The position numbers and the translations under genes are program-made. From Rikenellaceae bacterium (GTDB taxonomy: Bacteria; Bacteroidota; Bacteroidia; Bacteroidales; Rikenellaceae), in NCBI GenBank assembly GCA_017936385.1, contig JAGBFQ010000022.1, positions 41,373-105,372 of the forward strand: a stretch of DNA of 64,000 nt, given 5' to 3'. Positions 37,084 through 46,942 of this stretch are shown in pieces. Each line of letters starts with the position of its first letter. The stretch's first letter is position 1. Under the pieces are notes generated by a model that was not told the DNA's origin, searched no databases, and saw only the letters and a program-made list of their open reading frames with translations.

Positions 37084-37192
37084 TAACTACTCTGCATATA
37101 CCCCGCGTGGGTATATGCAGAGTAGTTAAACCCCCGGTCCGCGGGTCATTTTTTGGTTCTTTTTGATGACTCAAAAAGAACAGTCCCCTCAA
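37084..37192 (-). repeat. 3'-structured repeat, copy 3 (short form)
   Basis: Minus strand, directly behind der. Reading that strand: hairpin 1 with an 11-bp perfect stem (37171-37181 with 37156-37166, loop of four); linker CAAAAAATGACCCGCGGACC ending near 37136; hairpin 2, a perfect 20-bp stem (37109-37128 with 37084-37103, loop of five) with outer TAACTA and inner CCC/GGG. Hairpin 2 has the same outer and inner ends as copies 1 and 4 but different paired bases between. Confidence 0.9.
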
Positions 37193-37193
37193 A

Positions 37194-38498
37194 CTATTTT
37201 TGGCGGAAGAAGATTTGCATTGGGATTCCCGAGAAGTCCCATTGTTCGCGGATTTTGTTCTCGAGGAAGCGTCGGTAGTGGTCGCGCACGTATTGCGGAA
37301 GGTTCACAAAGAACGCAAAGCTCGGAGTCGGACTCGGCAGCTGCATGGCGTACTTAATCTTGATGAACTTACCTTTGACCGAAGGGGGAGGTGTCTGCTC
37401 GATGATAGGCAGGATGAAGTCGTTGAACTGCGAAGTCGGGATGCGACGGTTGCGGTTCTCGTAGACTTGCAGAGCTGTTTGAAGCACGTCCATGATACGT
37501 TGTTTGTTGAGCGCCGAGGTAAAAATCATGGGTACATCGTTGAACGGAGCAAGACGGCTTGCAAGGAACTCGCGCCACTCCTTCATGGTGTTGTTGTCCT
37601 TCTCGACCAGGTCCCATTTGTTGATTACCAGCACACAACCCTTCTTGTTGCGAACCATCAGGTTGAAAATATTGAGGTCTTGCGACTCCAAACCTTGAGC
37701 CGCGTCAATCATCAGAATACATACGTCGCTGCTCTCGATGGCACGAATTGAGCGCATTACCGAGTAGAACTCCAAGTCGTCCATGGTTTTGCCCTTTTTG
37801 CGCATACCTGCGGTGTCGACCAGATAGAAGTCCATACCATACTTATTATATCGCGTGTAAATGGAGTCGCGTGTGGTACCTGCCACCGAGGTTACGATGT
37901 TGCGTTCGGTACCGAGCAGTGCGTTGGTGAGTGAGCTTTTGCCCACGTTGGGACGTCCCACGATGGTGATGCGTGGGAGTTCCTCTTCGACTTGCTCTTG
38001 TTCGATGGGTGGCAGAGCGGCAACGATTGCATCAAGCAGGTCACCCGTACCGCTACCCGTCATGGCACACACCGAATAGGGGTCACCAAGACCGAGCGCG
38101 TAGAATTCGTTTACCGAAAAGTATTGCTCGTTGTTGTCAACTTTGTTGACTGCCAGCAGAACTTTTTTGGTTGTGCGACGCAGGATTCCCGCCATCATTT
38201 CGTCAAGGTCGGTGATACCCGTTCCCACCTCGGTCATAAACACGATAACGTCAGCTTCATCAATAGCCAACATCACTTGTTTACGGATTTCTCCTTCGAA
38301 CACGTCGTCGCTACCCACGGAGTAACCTCCGGTGTCGATAATCGAGAATTCGCGTCCATCCCAATCGGTTTTACCATAGTGGCGGTCGCGTGTGGTTCCG
38401 GCCACGGAGTCGACGATAGCTTGGCGGTTGCCCACCAGGCGGTTGAACATTGTGCTTTTGCCCACATTGGGGCGACCTACGATGGCTACGATACTCAT
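37194..38498 (-). CDS. der: Ribosome biogenesis GTPase Der (EngA)
   Basis: A 434-residue protein with two tandem GTPase domains: first P-loop GRPNVGKS at 8-15 with DTGG and NKVD, second P-loop GRPNVGKSS near residue 180 with [10 protein letters not shown] and [11 protein letters not shown]-terminal KH-like domain (about 350-434) binds rRNA. It helps mature the 50S subunit and is essential in most bacteria. I chose the ATG at 38498, since [10 protein letters not shown] is the family's start; the open frame upstream runs into the promoter region. Confidence 0.97.
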   Translation of the reverse strand: MSIVAIVGRPNVGKSTMFNRLVGNRQAIVDSVAGTTRDRHYGKTDWDGREFSIIDTGGYSVGSDDVFEGEIRKQVMLAIDEADVIVFMTEVGTGITDLDEMMAGILRRTTKKVLLAVNKVDNNEQYFSVNEFYALGLGDPYSVCAMTGSGTGDLLDAIVAALPPIEQEQVEEELPRITIVGRPNVGKSSLTNALLGTERNIVTSVAGTTRDSIYTRYNKYGMDFYLVDTAGMRKKGKTMDDLEFYSVMRSIRAIESSDVCILMIDAAQGLESQDLNIFNLMVRNKKGCVLVINKWDLVEKDNNTMKEWREFLASRLAPFNDVPMIFTSALNKQRIMDVLQTALQVYENRNRRIPTSQFNDFILPIIEQTPPPSVKGKFIKIKYAMQLPSPTPSFAFFVNLPQYVRDHYRRFLENKIREQWDFSGIPMQIFFRQK

Positions 38499-38540
38499 TG
38501 GTGTACTACAATTTAGGGTGTGAACAAGTTTTTCCGACCG

Positions 38541-38571
38541 CAAAGATAACGATTTGACTCGATTTGTCAAA
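38541..38571 (-). promoter_or_regulatory. Promoter of der
   Basis: Minus strand TTTG (38568-38571), 19-bp spacer, TATCTTTG (38541-38548). Confidence 0.65.
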
Positions 38572-38605
38572 AAACGAACCGTTATCAGACAAAAAAAACA
38601 GTCAC

Positions 38606-38639
38606 TTGGTCAGATGTCGCACAAAAAATGTTACCTTTG
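38606..38639 (+). promoter_or_regulatory. Probable promoter of the beta-barrel gene at 38660
   Basis: TTG (38606-38608), a slightly long spacer (23 bp), TACCTTTG (38632-38639), about 20 bases before the ATG. Confidence 0.5.
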
Positions 38640-38659
38640 CCGACACAAACCATAATACT

Positions 38660-39646
38660 ATGACGAAACAGATGAAACATTACACATTTCGAATACTGAC
38701 CCTCGCGTCGGCTATGGTCTTGCTGGGGGGACTGACCAACATCAACGCACAGACCCGCGGTGAGGTTACGGGCATTGCTACGGGACAAATACGCAAGGTC
38801 GAAAAACCTGTCACCGCCACTAAATCGGCTGACTATGACATCAACGCCAAACGAGGTGAGCAGAGTGCCGAATGGGTGCGTGTTGCCGAACATACCAAGA
38901 GATTCACACCGCGATTCCAATACGGCGTCAAGGGAGGTATCAACGGCCTGGTTCTCAACAACTCGGCTGCAATGAACGAGAAGGGTGTGGGTAACCGCCA
39001 ATACTCGGTCAACAATAGTTGCAAATACTACTACGAGGACACTCCGAGAAGTGAACGCCAAAACCGTGTGAGTTGGAATATTTCGGCTTTCGGACGTTTC
39101 AACTTCGGACAGGGTAACCTTCAGGCCGAGATTAACTTCAACGAGAACCGCTACGAAACCGTACTGATTAACCAAACATGGTCGCCCGACAAACGCATCA
39201 TGACCGGCACAATCTACGACCGCAGTATCGATATTCCGGTGTTGATTGGTTGGAAATACTCGATTTTCCGCCTCTATGTGGGTCCTCAGTTCCGCGTATG
39301 GACCAAATACAACACCGCCAACGAGGGAACTTTCGAGTATAAAGACCCGTCGATGGACGGACAAATAATCAAACTCGAAACCAATGTCAAGAACGTGGGA
39401 TTCGACCCCAATAAACCCGACCAGGAGTTCGACAAGTTCGGTCTGCAACGTGTCGAAATCGACCACTCGGTTGTGCACTTTGCCATGGGTATGTCGTTTG
39501 AGTTTTCAAATGTGGTGATTGATGCTCGCTACGTTACACCTTTCAAACGACCGGTTCAGAATTTCTACAGTTTCAACAACAACATCCCTATTTCGTACAA
39601 ACTCTCGTATCACACCATTCAGGTGGGTGTCGGAGTGATTTTCTAA
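38660..39646 (+). CDS. Outer-membrane beta-barrel protein
   Basis: A 328-residue exported protein with a signal peptide ending NINAQ (an ATG at 38672 is an alternative start). The first about 60 mature residues are charged and unordered; then come strands with alternating aromatic residues (FQYGVKGGINGLVLN, WNISAFGRFNFG, IDIPVLIGWKYSIFRLYVGP) and a last strand ending in Phe (TIQVGVGVIF). This fits a PorT-like or OmpW-like barrel with outer-membrane insertion signal. A DUF2723 gene follows 75 bp later. Function unknown. Confidence 0.8.
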   Translation: MTKQMKHYTFRILTLASAMVLLGGLTNINAQTRGEVTGIATGQIRKVEKPVTATKSADYDINAKRGEQSAEWVRVAEHTKRFTPRFQYGVKGGINGLVLNNSAAMNEKGVGNRQYSVNNSCKYYYEDTPRSERQNRVSWNISAFGRFNFGQGNLQAEINFNENRYETVLINQTWSPDKRIMTGTIYDRSIDIPVLIGWKYSIFRLYVGPQFRVWTKYNTANEGTFEYKDPSMDGQIIKLETNVKNVGFDPNKPDQEFDKFGLQRVEIDHSVVHFAMGMSFEFSNVVIDARYVTPFKRPVQNFYSFNNNIPISYKLSYHTIQVGVGVIF

Positions 39647-39656
39647 TTCACACAAC

Positions 39657-39685
39657 GCGCACAATTCGCAAACAGGATTGTGCGT
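39657..39685. other. Weak hairpin between the barrel and DUF2723 genes
   Basis: CGCACAAT (39658-39665) pairs with 39677-39684, eight to nine pairs around an eleven-base loop, no T run. It may process or partly end transcription; support is weak. Confidence 0.35.
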
Positions 39686-39721
39686 TGCTGATAATAAGGT
39701 TAACACAAACAATAATTCACA

Positions 39722-42700
39722 ATGAATTACTTTAAGAGATACAACCGATGGGTGGGATGGGGCGTATTCCTCGTAGCTGCTCTGGTTTACCTGCTCACAA
39801 TCGAGCCGTCGGCCAGCTTGTGGGACTGCATGGAGTTCATCGCAACCTCCTATAAACTCGAAGTTGGACACCCGCCCGGAGCACCGCTGTTCATGATGCT
39901 GGCGCGTGTGTTCTCGCTCTTCGCCTTTGGTGACACCGACCTCGTGCCCGTGATGGTCAACGCAATGTCGGCTCTGGCGAGCGCCTTCACGATTCTGTTT
40001 CTGTTCTGGACAATCACCCACATCGGACGCAAAATCTATGCACGCACAACCGATGCACTGACCAAAGTTCAAACGTGGACCGTGCTGGGTGCAGGTGCTG
40101 TGGGTGCTTTGGCCTATACCTTCACCGACACTTTCTGGTTCTCGGCCGTCGAGGGCGAGGTCTACGCCATGTCGTCGATGTTCACCGCCATGGTGGTGTG
40201 GGCGATGCTCAAATGGGAGGAGTCGGCTGACGAACCCCACGCCAACCGCTGGCTGGTGCTGATTGCCTACCTGATGGGACTTTCAATCGGCGTGCATATC
40301 CTTAACCTGCTGACAATCCCTGCATTGGTGTTTATCTACTACTTCCGCAAAACCGACAAGGTTACGCTGTGGGGTGTGGCCAAAACCACTCTCGTTGCAG
40401 GTGCTATCTTGATAGCCATCAACTCGATTATCATCCCTTGGACCGTAGCCATTGGAGCTGCCGTCGACCGCTTTGCCGTCAACTCGTTGGGACTGCCCAT
40501 CAATAGCGGTTTGGTGTTCTTTGTTGTTGCGCTGGTTGTGGCTTTGGGCTGGAGCGTGTGGTACACCTACACTCACGGTAAGGTTGTGTGGAACACCATT
40601 CTGCTGTGCGTGTCGGTCATCATGATTGGCTATGGCTCTTACGCCTCGGTGGTAATCCGTGCTGCCGCCAATCCCCCGATGAACAGCAACGACCCCGATA
40701 ACCCTTACGGTCTGTTGCGCCTGCTCAACCGTGACCAATATGGCGACCGCCCGTTGTTGTATGGCCCTGCATACTCGTCGATTCCCGTCGACACCGAGAG
40801 CGAAACACTCTACTACGTGGGCGACGACGGCAAATACGAGTCGGTGGAGCGCATCAAGGACTATGTCTATCCGTCGCAGATGAAGTTCATCTTCCCGCGT
40901 ATGTACTCACCCGCCGAGCGCCACGTTGATGCCTACAAGGCATGGGGTAACGTTAAGGGTCGCCGCGTGAAATTCATGGACGAGGTGGTGACGGTGCCCA
41001 CGTTTGGTGAGACACTGCGCTACTTCTTCAGCTATCAGCTCAACTTCATGTATTGGCGTTACTTCTTGTGGAACTTCGCAGGACGACAGAGCGACGTGCA
41101 GAGTACGGGCGAAATAACCGACGGCAACTGGATTTCGGGTATCAAATTCATCGACCAATTGTACCTCGGCCCGCAGGACAACCTGCCGAGTGGAATAGCC
41201 GACAACCGAGGACACAACCGCTACTACTTCCTGCCTCTGATTTTGGGAATCATCGGTTTGATGTATCAACTCGGTCGTGACAAACGAGGCTTCACGGTAG
41301 TGGCTTGGCTGTTCATCATGATGGGTATCGCGCTGGTGGTTTACTTCAACACCACACCCGGTGAACCGCGCGAAAGAGATTACGTCTATGCCGGTTCGTT
41401 CTACGCCTTCTGTATGTGGATTGGCTTGGGTGTTATGTGCGTCAAAGAGTGGATTGACAAGGCCACAAAACGCAACACAATGGCAACTTCGGTGGCTGCA
41501 ACGCTCGTGTGCATGAGCGTACCCACCATTCTGTGCGCCGAGAACTGGGACGACCACGACCGTAGCGGCCGCTATGTGGGTGTCGACCTGGGACACAACT
41601 ACATGACATCGGCACTGCCCAACTCCATTGTGATGAACTACGGCGACAACGACACCTTCCCCTTGTGGTACAATCAAGAGGTCAACGGTTTCCGCCCCGA
41701 CATCCGAATCATGAATATGAGCTACTTGGGTGGCGATTGGTATATCGACGAGATGAAACACGCCTACAACGAATCGGCTCCTGTGCCCTTCTCGTTGCCG
41801 CGTAGCAAGTATGTTGCCAGCCGCAACGACTACATCTCGGCCGAGGATGTGTTCCCCGTGGCCACCGCACGCCAGGTCATCGACTGGATTAGCAGCACCA
41901 ACCCGCGCACCAAAGCTCGATACGCAGGCGAAGAGGTGGACTATATCCCCACAAAACGCATAGCCATCCCCGTTAATAAGGAAAATGCCGTGCGTAGCGG
42001 AATCGTCCGTGCCGAGGATGCTCACTTGATGGTGGATACGGTCTATATGAACCTCAAGAAAAACCGTTTGGACAAGAGCGAATTGATGTTGCTTGACCTG
42101 TTGGCAACGTTCGATTGGAACCGTCCGCTGTTCTTTACCCAATCCTATGCATTGCGTCCGCTTGGCTTGCAGGAGTACCTGCAATTTGACGGCGCTGTGT
42201 ACCGTCTGGTGCCCATCAAAACCCCCGTCGAAGACCCGATGTTCATCGGTCGCATCGACACGGAGTATCTCTACGACAACCTGATGAACAAGTATCGTTG
42301 GGGCGGTGTCAGCGACCCCGATGTCTATGTCGACAGCTTTATCGCGCACAACTTCGCCTCGTCGAACGGCCGCCATGGACACGTCCGTCTGGCCGAAGCT
42401 CTGATGGCCGAGGGTGACACAACGCGCGCCATCAAGGTTTTGGACCACGCCTTCGAGGTGTTGCCTCAGAGCCAATTCCGCGACACCTATATGATTACCA
42501 CGCCCTCTATCGAGGCTTACTACAAAGCGGGAGCGTATGACAAGGGCGACCAGATTCTATTCAACTTTGCCGAGGATTTGCAGGAGTACATTCTCTACTA
42601 TCTGCAATTTGAGGGTCGTTGGGAGAGCATGGTTTCGGAGGACCTTCAAGACAAGCTGGCCAATCTGCAAGAGCTCTATCGCATCGCCCTGCTATACAAT

Positions 42701-42745
42701 CGCAAAGAGGCTGCCGATAGAATCTACTCCGTCTTCGAGTTGTAA
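39722..42745 (+). CDS. DUF2723 family membrane protein (GT-C type glycosyltransferase)
   Basis: A 1007-residue membrane protein. The N-terminal part starts with YNRWVGWGVFLVAALVYLL and holds the DUF2723 signature (SASLWDCMEFIATSYKLEVG, HPPGAPLF), an acidic first-loop motif as in protein mannosyltransferases. About ten or more helices follow up to around residue 560, then a soluble part with a helical repeat end (AEALMAEGDTTRAIKVLDHA). Such proteins are thought to take sugar from a lipid carrier in the envelope; in Bacteroidota a role in general protein O-glycosylation is plausible but not shown by this sequence. The family is listed in CAZy as a glycosyltransferase family, as far as I recall. 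Confidence 0.88.
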   Translation: MNYFKRYNRWVGWGVFLVAALVYLLTIEPSASLWDCMEFIATSYKLEVGHPPGAPLFMMLARVFSLFAFGDTDLVPVMVNAMSALASAFTILFLFWTITHIGRKIYARTTDALTKVQTWTVLGAGAVGALAYTFTDTFWFSAVEGEVYAMSSMFTAMVVWAMLKWEESADEPHANRWLVLIAYLMGLSIGVHILNLLTIPALVFIYYFRKTDKVTLWGVAKTTLVAGAILIAINSIIIPWTVAIGAAVDRFAVNSLGLPINSGLVFFVVALVVALGWSVWYTYTHGKVVWNTILLCVSVIMIGYGSYASVVIRAAANPPMNSNDPDNPYGLLRLLNRDQYGDRPLLYGPAYSSIPVDTESETLYYVGDDGKYESVERIKDYVYPSQMKFIFPRMYSPAERHVDAYKAWGNVKGRRVKFMDEVVTVPTFGETLRYFFSYQLNFMYWRYFLWNFAGRQSDVQSTGEITDGNWISGIKFIDQLYLGPQDNLPSGIADNRGHNRYYFLPLILGIIGLMYQLGRDKRGFTVVAWLFIMMGIALVVYFNTTPGEPRERDYVYAGSFYAFCMWIGLGVMCVKEWIDKATKRNTMATSVAATLVCMSVPTILCAENWDDHDRSGRYVGVDLGHNYMTSALPNSIVMNYGDNDTFPLWYNQEVNGFRPDIRIMNMSYLGGDWYIDEMKHAYNESAPVPFSLPRSKYVASRNDYISAEDVFPVATARQVIDWISSTNPRTKARYAGEEVDYIPTKRIAIPVNKENAVRSGIVRAEDAHLMVDTVYMNLKKNRLDKSELMLLDLLATFDWNRPLFFTQSYALRPLGLQEYLQFDGAVYRLVPIKTPVEDPMFIGRIDTEYLYDNLMNKYRWGGVSDPDVYVDSFIAHNFASSNGRHGHVRLAEALMAEGDTTRAIKVLDHAFEVLPQSQFRDTYMITTPSIEAYYKAGAYDKGDQILFNFAEDLQEYILYYLQFEGRWESMVSEDLQDKLANLQELYRIALLYNRKEAADRIYSVFEL

Positions 42746-42762
42746 CCCCATCCATCATAAAC

Positions 42763-42798
42763 AGCAAAGGGCCTGTCTGAATTGACAGGCCCTTTGCT
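42763..42798. terminator. Bidirectional terminator between DUF2723 gene and tig
   Basis: A perfect 15-bp stem (AGCAAAGGGCCTGTC, 42763-42777 with 42784-42798), six-base loop, 18 bases after the stop of the plus-strand gene. Confidence 0.85.
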
Positions 42799-42843
42799 AT
42801 TTGTCTATGTCCTAAACGAACACAGCTCCTCAAACTAAAGTGA

Positions 42844-44172
42844 TTAGAGCGATTGAGCGATTTTCGAGAACTCCTCGGTCGAAACGCTCTTGTTGCCAAC
42901 CTTAATCATGGGTTTCACAGCCTCAACAACTTTCTCCTCGGTGAGTTTGTCGTAGATGCGTTGAGCCTCCTCTTTGTTCGAGAGGATGTTCTTTGCATAT
43001 CCGGTCAGAGTCTCCTCGGGAACAGCGCCCATGCCGTATTGTGCGAATTGCATTTGAGCCAGAGCTTTAGCCTCGGTCAGCATATCCTCCTCGCCTACGG
43101 TCAGGTTGAGAGTGGTCTCGTAGTGTTTGCGGATAATGTTCCAAGTCATCATCTTCACGAAGCCCTCGAAATCTTTCTCGATGTCCTCCATGGTGAACTT
43201 ACCCTCGTTGATGACGAACAACCAACGTTTCAAGAAAGCCTCGGGCAGTTGCAGACCAGCCTTCTTGATGAGGTAGTCACGCAGTTGTGCGGTGAACAGG
43301 TATTTGCTCTCGCGGTCCAACTCCTCCTCGATTTGAGCGGTCAGGTATTTGTCCAGGCCCTTCTCGTCGGTAACGTTGCCTGTGGGGAAAGCCATCTTGT
43401 AGAACTCCTCGTTGAGCTCGGGCTCAGCGAATTTGCGGATTTTGGTAATCTCGACAGTGAACTCAGCCTTCACACTCTCCAGCTCCTCCTCTTTGAGGCT
43501 CAGCATAGAAGCGCGTTGTGCGGGGTTCTTGTACAGTTCGTTGATGTTAACCTCTACTTTGTCACCAACTTTTTTGCCTACGAAGGGTTTGCGCTCCTCG
43601 TCCGACATCGACACCAAACCGATGTAAGCGTCCTCAACGCGGAGTTCGCCGTTGTCGAGGGTTGCGGTGATAGCCTCATCGCTCTCGACGCTCTCAACCT
43701 CTACCAGACGGCCAAATCGGCGCAGGAAGTTCGAGCGGTAGTTGCTCTTCACGTCATCGGCAACTTTGATTTTGTAGTAGGTAAGTTTGTCGGTGTCTTT
43801 GCTCAGTTCGAGCTCTACCTTGGGAGCCAGACCGAGTTCGTAGTGGAACTCGTGCTCGGTATTGTTATCGAAATCGAGTTCGGGTTGGTTCTCAGCGGGG
43901 AGGATGTCACCCACGAAATCGATGTTGTTCTCTTTGACATACTCATACACGCTGTCGGTAGCTTTGCGGTAAGCTGCCTCGGCAACAACGCCTTTGCGAT
44001 AGAGTTTGTTGATGATAGAAGCGGGCACCTTGCCGGGACGGAATCCGGGGATGTTCGCTTTGCGACGGTACTCTTTGAGAGTTTTCTCGACCTGTTCGTT
44101 GTAGTCAGCCTCGGCTACTGTAACTTTCACCAGAATGGTGAGGTCTTGGTTTTCCTGTTTTACGATATTCAT
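42844..44172 (-). CDS. tig: Trigger factor (ribosome-bound chaperone)
   Basis: A 442-residue trigger factor. The N-terminal ribosome-binding domain has the signature GFRPGKVP (43-50), the middle is the prolyl-isomerase-like region (FVGKKVGDKVEVNI), and the C-terminal helical arms (ELNEEFYKMAFPTGNVTDEKG, given in part) hold nascent chains. Codon choice is narrow, as in gapA and rpsA nearby, which fits a highly expressed gene. Confidence 0.95.
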   Translation of the reverse strand: MNIVKQENQDLTILVKVTVAEADYNEQVEKTLKEYRRKANIPGFRPGKVPASIINKLYRKGVVAEAAYRKATDSVYEYVKENNIDFVGDILPAENQPELDFDNNTEHEFHYELGLAPKVELELSKDTDKLTYYKIKVADDVKSNYRSNFLRRFGRLVEVESVESDEAITATLDNGELRVEDAYIGLVSMSDEERKPFVGKKVGDKVEVNINELYKNPAQRASMLSLKEEELESVKAEFTVEITKIRKFAEPELNEEFYKMAFPTGNVTDEKGLDKYLTAQIEEELDRESKYLFTAQLRDYLIKKAGLQLPEAFLKRWLFVINEGKFTMEDIEKDFEGFVKMMTWNIIRKHYETTLNLTVGEEDMLTEAKALAQMQFAQYGMGAVPEETLTGYAKNILSNKEEAQRIYDKLTEEKVVEAVKPMIKVGNKSVSTEEFSKIAQSL

Positions 44173-44230
44173 ATTCTTATTTGATAGTTTTTGTCGTTAC
44201 TTTGAGTTTTGCGCCAGTCAAAACAGACTG

Positions 44231-44261
44231 CAAAGATAACGCATTTTCCGAAACTCTCCAA
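44231..44261 (-). promoter_or_regulatory. Promoter of tig
   Basis: Minus strand TTG (44259-44261), 20-bp spacer, TATCTTTG (44231-44238), about 58 bases before the ATG at 44172. Confidence 0.7.
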
Positions 44262-44321
44262 GTCACCCCCTAATTTATTTAAAAATATGGCACACGCGCG
44301 CGAAATCCACAAAAAAACTAT

Positions 44322-44329
44322 TACCTTTG
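44322..44329 (+). promoter_or_regulatory. -7 element for the CotH-domain gene
   Basis: TACCTTTG, 55 bases before the ATG at 44385; no good -33 at the expected distance. Confidence 0.45.
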
Positions 44330-44384
44330 TAAGTTGGAATGGGTTTGCCCCGATTTAACAGGTAAAATAGTAGAAACGAACATA

Positions 44385-46919
44385 ATGAAACAGCTTAAGA
44401 CACAACTTTTGGCGATGCTGACTATGCTGGTCGGCTTTGCCGCAATGATGGGCGGATGTACCCCCCCCGCAGTCGAACCCGAACCGGACAATGGTGGTGA
44501 TAGGGATACCGTTCAAACACCCATCGACCCCAATGTTTTCCGAGTATTGGCCTCGCCTGAGGAGTTTGTACTCAGCCCGGCCGACACCATCGTTACGGCT
44601 ACCGTTACAGCCGACTGCGAATGGGCTATCGAAGGACTCACCTATTGGTGCCGCGTGACCCCCGACGCTGCGGGCGAGGGACGAACCACCATCGAGATTC
44701 AACTTGCAGCCAACAACGAGGGTGAAACACGCACCACGATGCTGACTTTCGACTCACCGGCGCAAATTCGTCGAAGCATAACCATCACCCAACGTAGCTA
44801 CATGGACGTGACGGCACTGCAAACCGAATTCGAGGCCGACCACCTGGGCGGAACATTCACTACACAAGTGGTTTCGGACCGCGAGTGGAGTATCGAGGGT
44901 GCACCCGAATGGATTACGCTCCGTCCCGTTCAAGGCGACAAGGGCGAAACTTCGCTGGAGATTGTGGTGGCACGCAACACTTCGACCGAGAGCCGCTCGG
45001 CCGAAATGTACTTCCGTGGCGAATTCGACACGGCCGACACCCTGCGCGTAACACAATCCGGACACAGCGATTGGATGGTAACCGCACCTAAAGAGCACGA
45101 GTCGCCCATTGCAGGCGATACTCTGAGTTTCTCGGTATTGAGCAACGTCGACTACACCATCCAAAGCTCCGAGCCGTGGATTCGACTCTCGGCAACCGAG
45201 GGTACAGCCGACCCCAACAATACCAAAGATTTCGAAATCTACGTGGGCGAGAACTACACCGCCTTGCGCGAAGGATTTGTGACAATCACCGCACCGAGCA
45301 TCGACTCCACATTCGTCATCACCATCAGTCAGGATGGCACGCTGCCTTCGTCGGGTTGCAACATCACCTCATTCCGCTTTACACGAAGCGCCAATCCGGG
45401 ACTTAGCAAGGATGTCGAACTCACCATCGTGGGCGACTCCATCGTGGGACTTATCCCCGACCTGGGCGTCGAGATGAGTTCGCTGGTTCCCAGCTTCTCG
45501 TGCAGCAACCGCGCCCATGTCTACATCGGCAACATGCGACAAGAGAGCGGCAAATCCAAACAAAACTTCACCAAACGAATCCGATACACGGTGGTGGCCG
45601 AGAATGGAGAAGAACGCGTCTACACCGTAGCCGTACGTCACTTCACAGGTCTGCCCATTCTGTATATCAACACCAACAGCGGCGGCGAAATAGCCTCGAA
45701 GGAGTATTGGGAGGGAGCAACCTACCGCTTGGACGGAGGTCTTGATTTCGAAAGCATCCCCGAAACCGCACTCCAAGTAAAGGGTCGCGGCAACTCGTCG
45801 TGGAGCACTTTCCTCAAGAAACGCTCCTACAACATGAAACTCGAGGAGAAAGCCGAACTGTGCGGCATGCCCAAACACAAACGCTGGTGCCTGATTAGCA
45901 ACTACCGCGACAAAACCCTGCTGCGTAACCAAGTAGCCATGGAGCTCGGCCGCGTGACCGAATTGGAATGGATTCCTCGCTGCGTACAAGTGGAACTCGT
46001 CAAGAACGGAACCCACCGCGGAACATACCTGCTCAGCGAACAAATCCGAATCGACAACGACCGACTCGATATCCGTGAAATGCATAAAGACGATGTCCAA
46101 GGTGAAGCCATCACGGGTGGCTACGTGTTGGAGATGGACCGCTACGGCGACGCCGACACCTACACCTTCAACTCGAAGTACATGACCGGCACCATCTACA
46201 ATCCGTCGAGCAAGAGCGTGGTTCACGTCAAAATCCCCTCCATCGAGGATGGCAACGACCAGCAATTCCGTTACATCGAGAACCACTTCCGTAAGGCCGA
46301 AGAGGCTATCTGCAACAATGGAGGAGATTGGAGCGAGGCATTGTCGACATATATCGACCTCGGCACCATTATCGACCAATGGCTGATTTACGAAATCACC
46401 GCAACACCCGAGCCTGCCCGTGGCCCCTACAGCTACTACATGTACAAGAAACACGGCGATACGAAATTCTATGGCGGCCCGCTGTGGGACTTCGACTTCC
46501 TGTCGTTTATCCGTACCACCCAGAATCAATGGGTCAACAATACCGCCGCATGGATTCCGTTCTTGTGGGATTGCCCCGAATTCAAGGCCACGGTCAAAGC
46601 CCACTGGGATATGTATAAGTCACACTTCTATGACGTCCAAAGTCGCTACATCGACGAACAGGAACAATATCTGCTCAAATCGGCCGAAGCCAACTGGGCC
46701 ATTCACCATCAAAACCTGATTGACGATGGCCGCCGCGAGAATGGCGACGAAACTCTCACATCTACCGAGGCCATTCAACGTATGCGCGAGGTACTCAAAT
46801 CACGTCTGGATTGGCTCGATACCCGCTTCAGAGATTGGGCCAACGCCGAAGCCGACGCAACTATCAAACCGTTGCCCGGCGACAACTCGGATAAAGACAA
46901 AGAGGACTTCTGGAACTAA
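44385..46919 (+). CDS. BACON-domain lipoprotein with CotH kinase domain
   Basis: An 844-residue lipoprotein (MGGC, lipid Cys25; ATG 44385 chosen for the signal peptide). About three BACON-like modules (roughly 45-130, 135-225 and 230-325), each ending in an IT-Q-x segment such as SITITQRS and TLRVTQSG. A linker domain with VYTVAVRHFTG follows, then a CotH protein-kinase-like domain (about 430-760): QVKGRGNSSW, KKRSYNMKLEEKAELCGM, NYRDKTLLRNQVA, YLLSEQIRIDNDRLDI, and the metal-site-like GPLWDFDFLSF. CotH kinases phosphorylate proteins; secreted versions in Bacteroidota are of unknown target. The LRR protein gene lies 23 bp after it. Confidence 0.9.
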   Translation: MKQLKTQLLAMLTMLVGFAAMMGGCTPPAVEPEPDNGGDRDTVQTPIDPNVFRVLASPEEFVLSPADTIVTATVTADCEWAIEGLTYWCRVTPDAAGEGRTTIEIQLAANNEGETRTTMLTFDSPAQIRRSITITQRSYMDVTALQTEFEADHLGGTFTTQVVSDREWSIEGAPEWITLRPVQGDKGETSLEIVVARNTSTESRSAEMYFRGEFDTADTLRVTQSGHSDWMVTAPKEHESPIAGDTLSFSVLSNVDYTIQSSEPWIRLSATEGTADPNNTKDFEIYVGENYTALREGFVTITAPSIDSTFVITISQDGTLPSSGCNITSFRFTRSANPGLSKDVELTIVGDSIVGLIPDLGVEMSSLVPSFSCSNRAHVYIGNMRQESGKSKQNFTKRIRYTVVAENGEERVYTVAVRHFTGLPILYINTNSGGEIASKEYWEGATYRLDGGLDFESIPETALQVKGRGNSSWSTFLKKRSYNMKLEEKAELCGMPKHKRWCLISNYRDKTLLRNQVAMELGRVTELEWIPRCVQVELVKNGTHRGTYLLSEQIRIDNDRLDIREMHKDDVQGEAITGGYVLEMDRYGDADTYTFNSKYMTGTIYNPSSKSVVHVKIPSIEDGNDQQFRYIENHFRKAEEAICNNGGDWSEALSTYIDLGTIIDQWLIYEITATPEPARGPYSYYMYKKHGDTKFYGGPLWDFDFLSFIRTTQNQWVNNTAAWIPFLWDCPEFKATVKAHWDMYKSHFYDVQSRYIDEQEQYLLKSAEANWAIHHQNLIDDGRRENGDETLTSTEAIQRMREVLKSRLDWLDTRFRDWANAEADATIKPLPGDNSDKDKEDFWN

Positions 46920-46942
46920 CACACTCACAACACGAACGAGAT

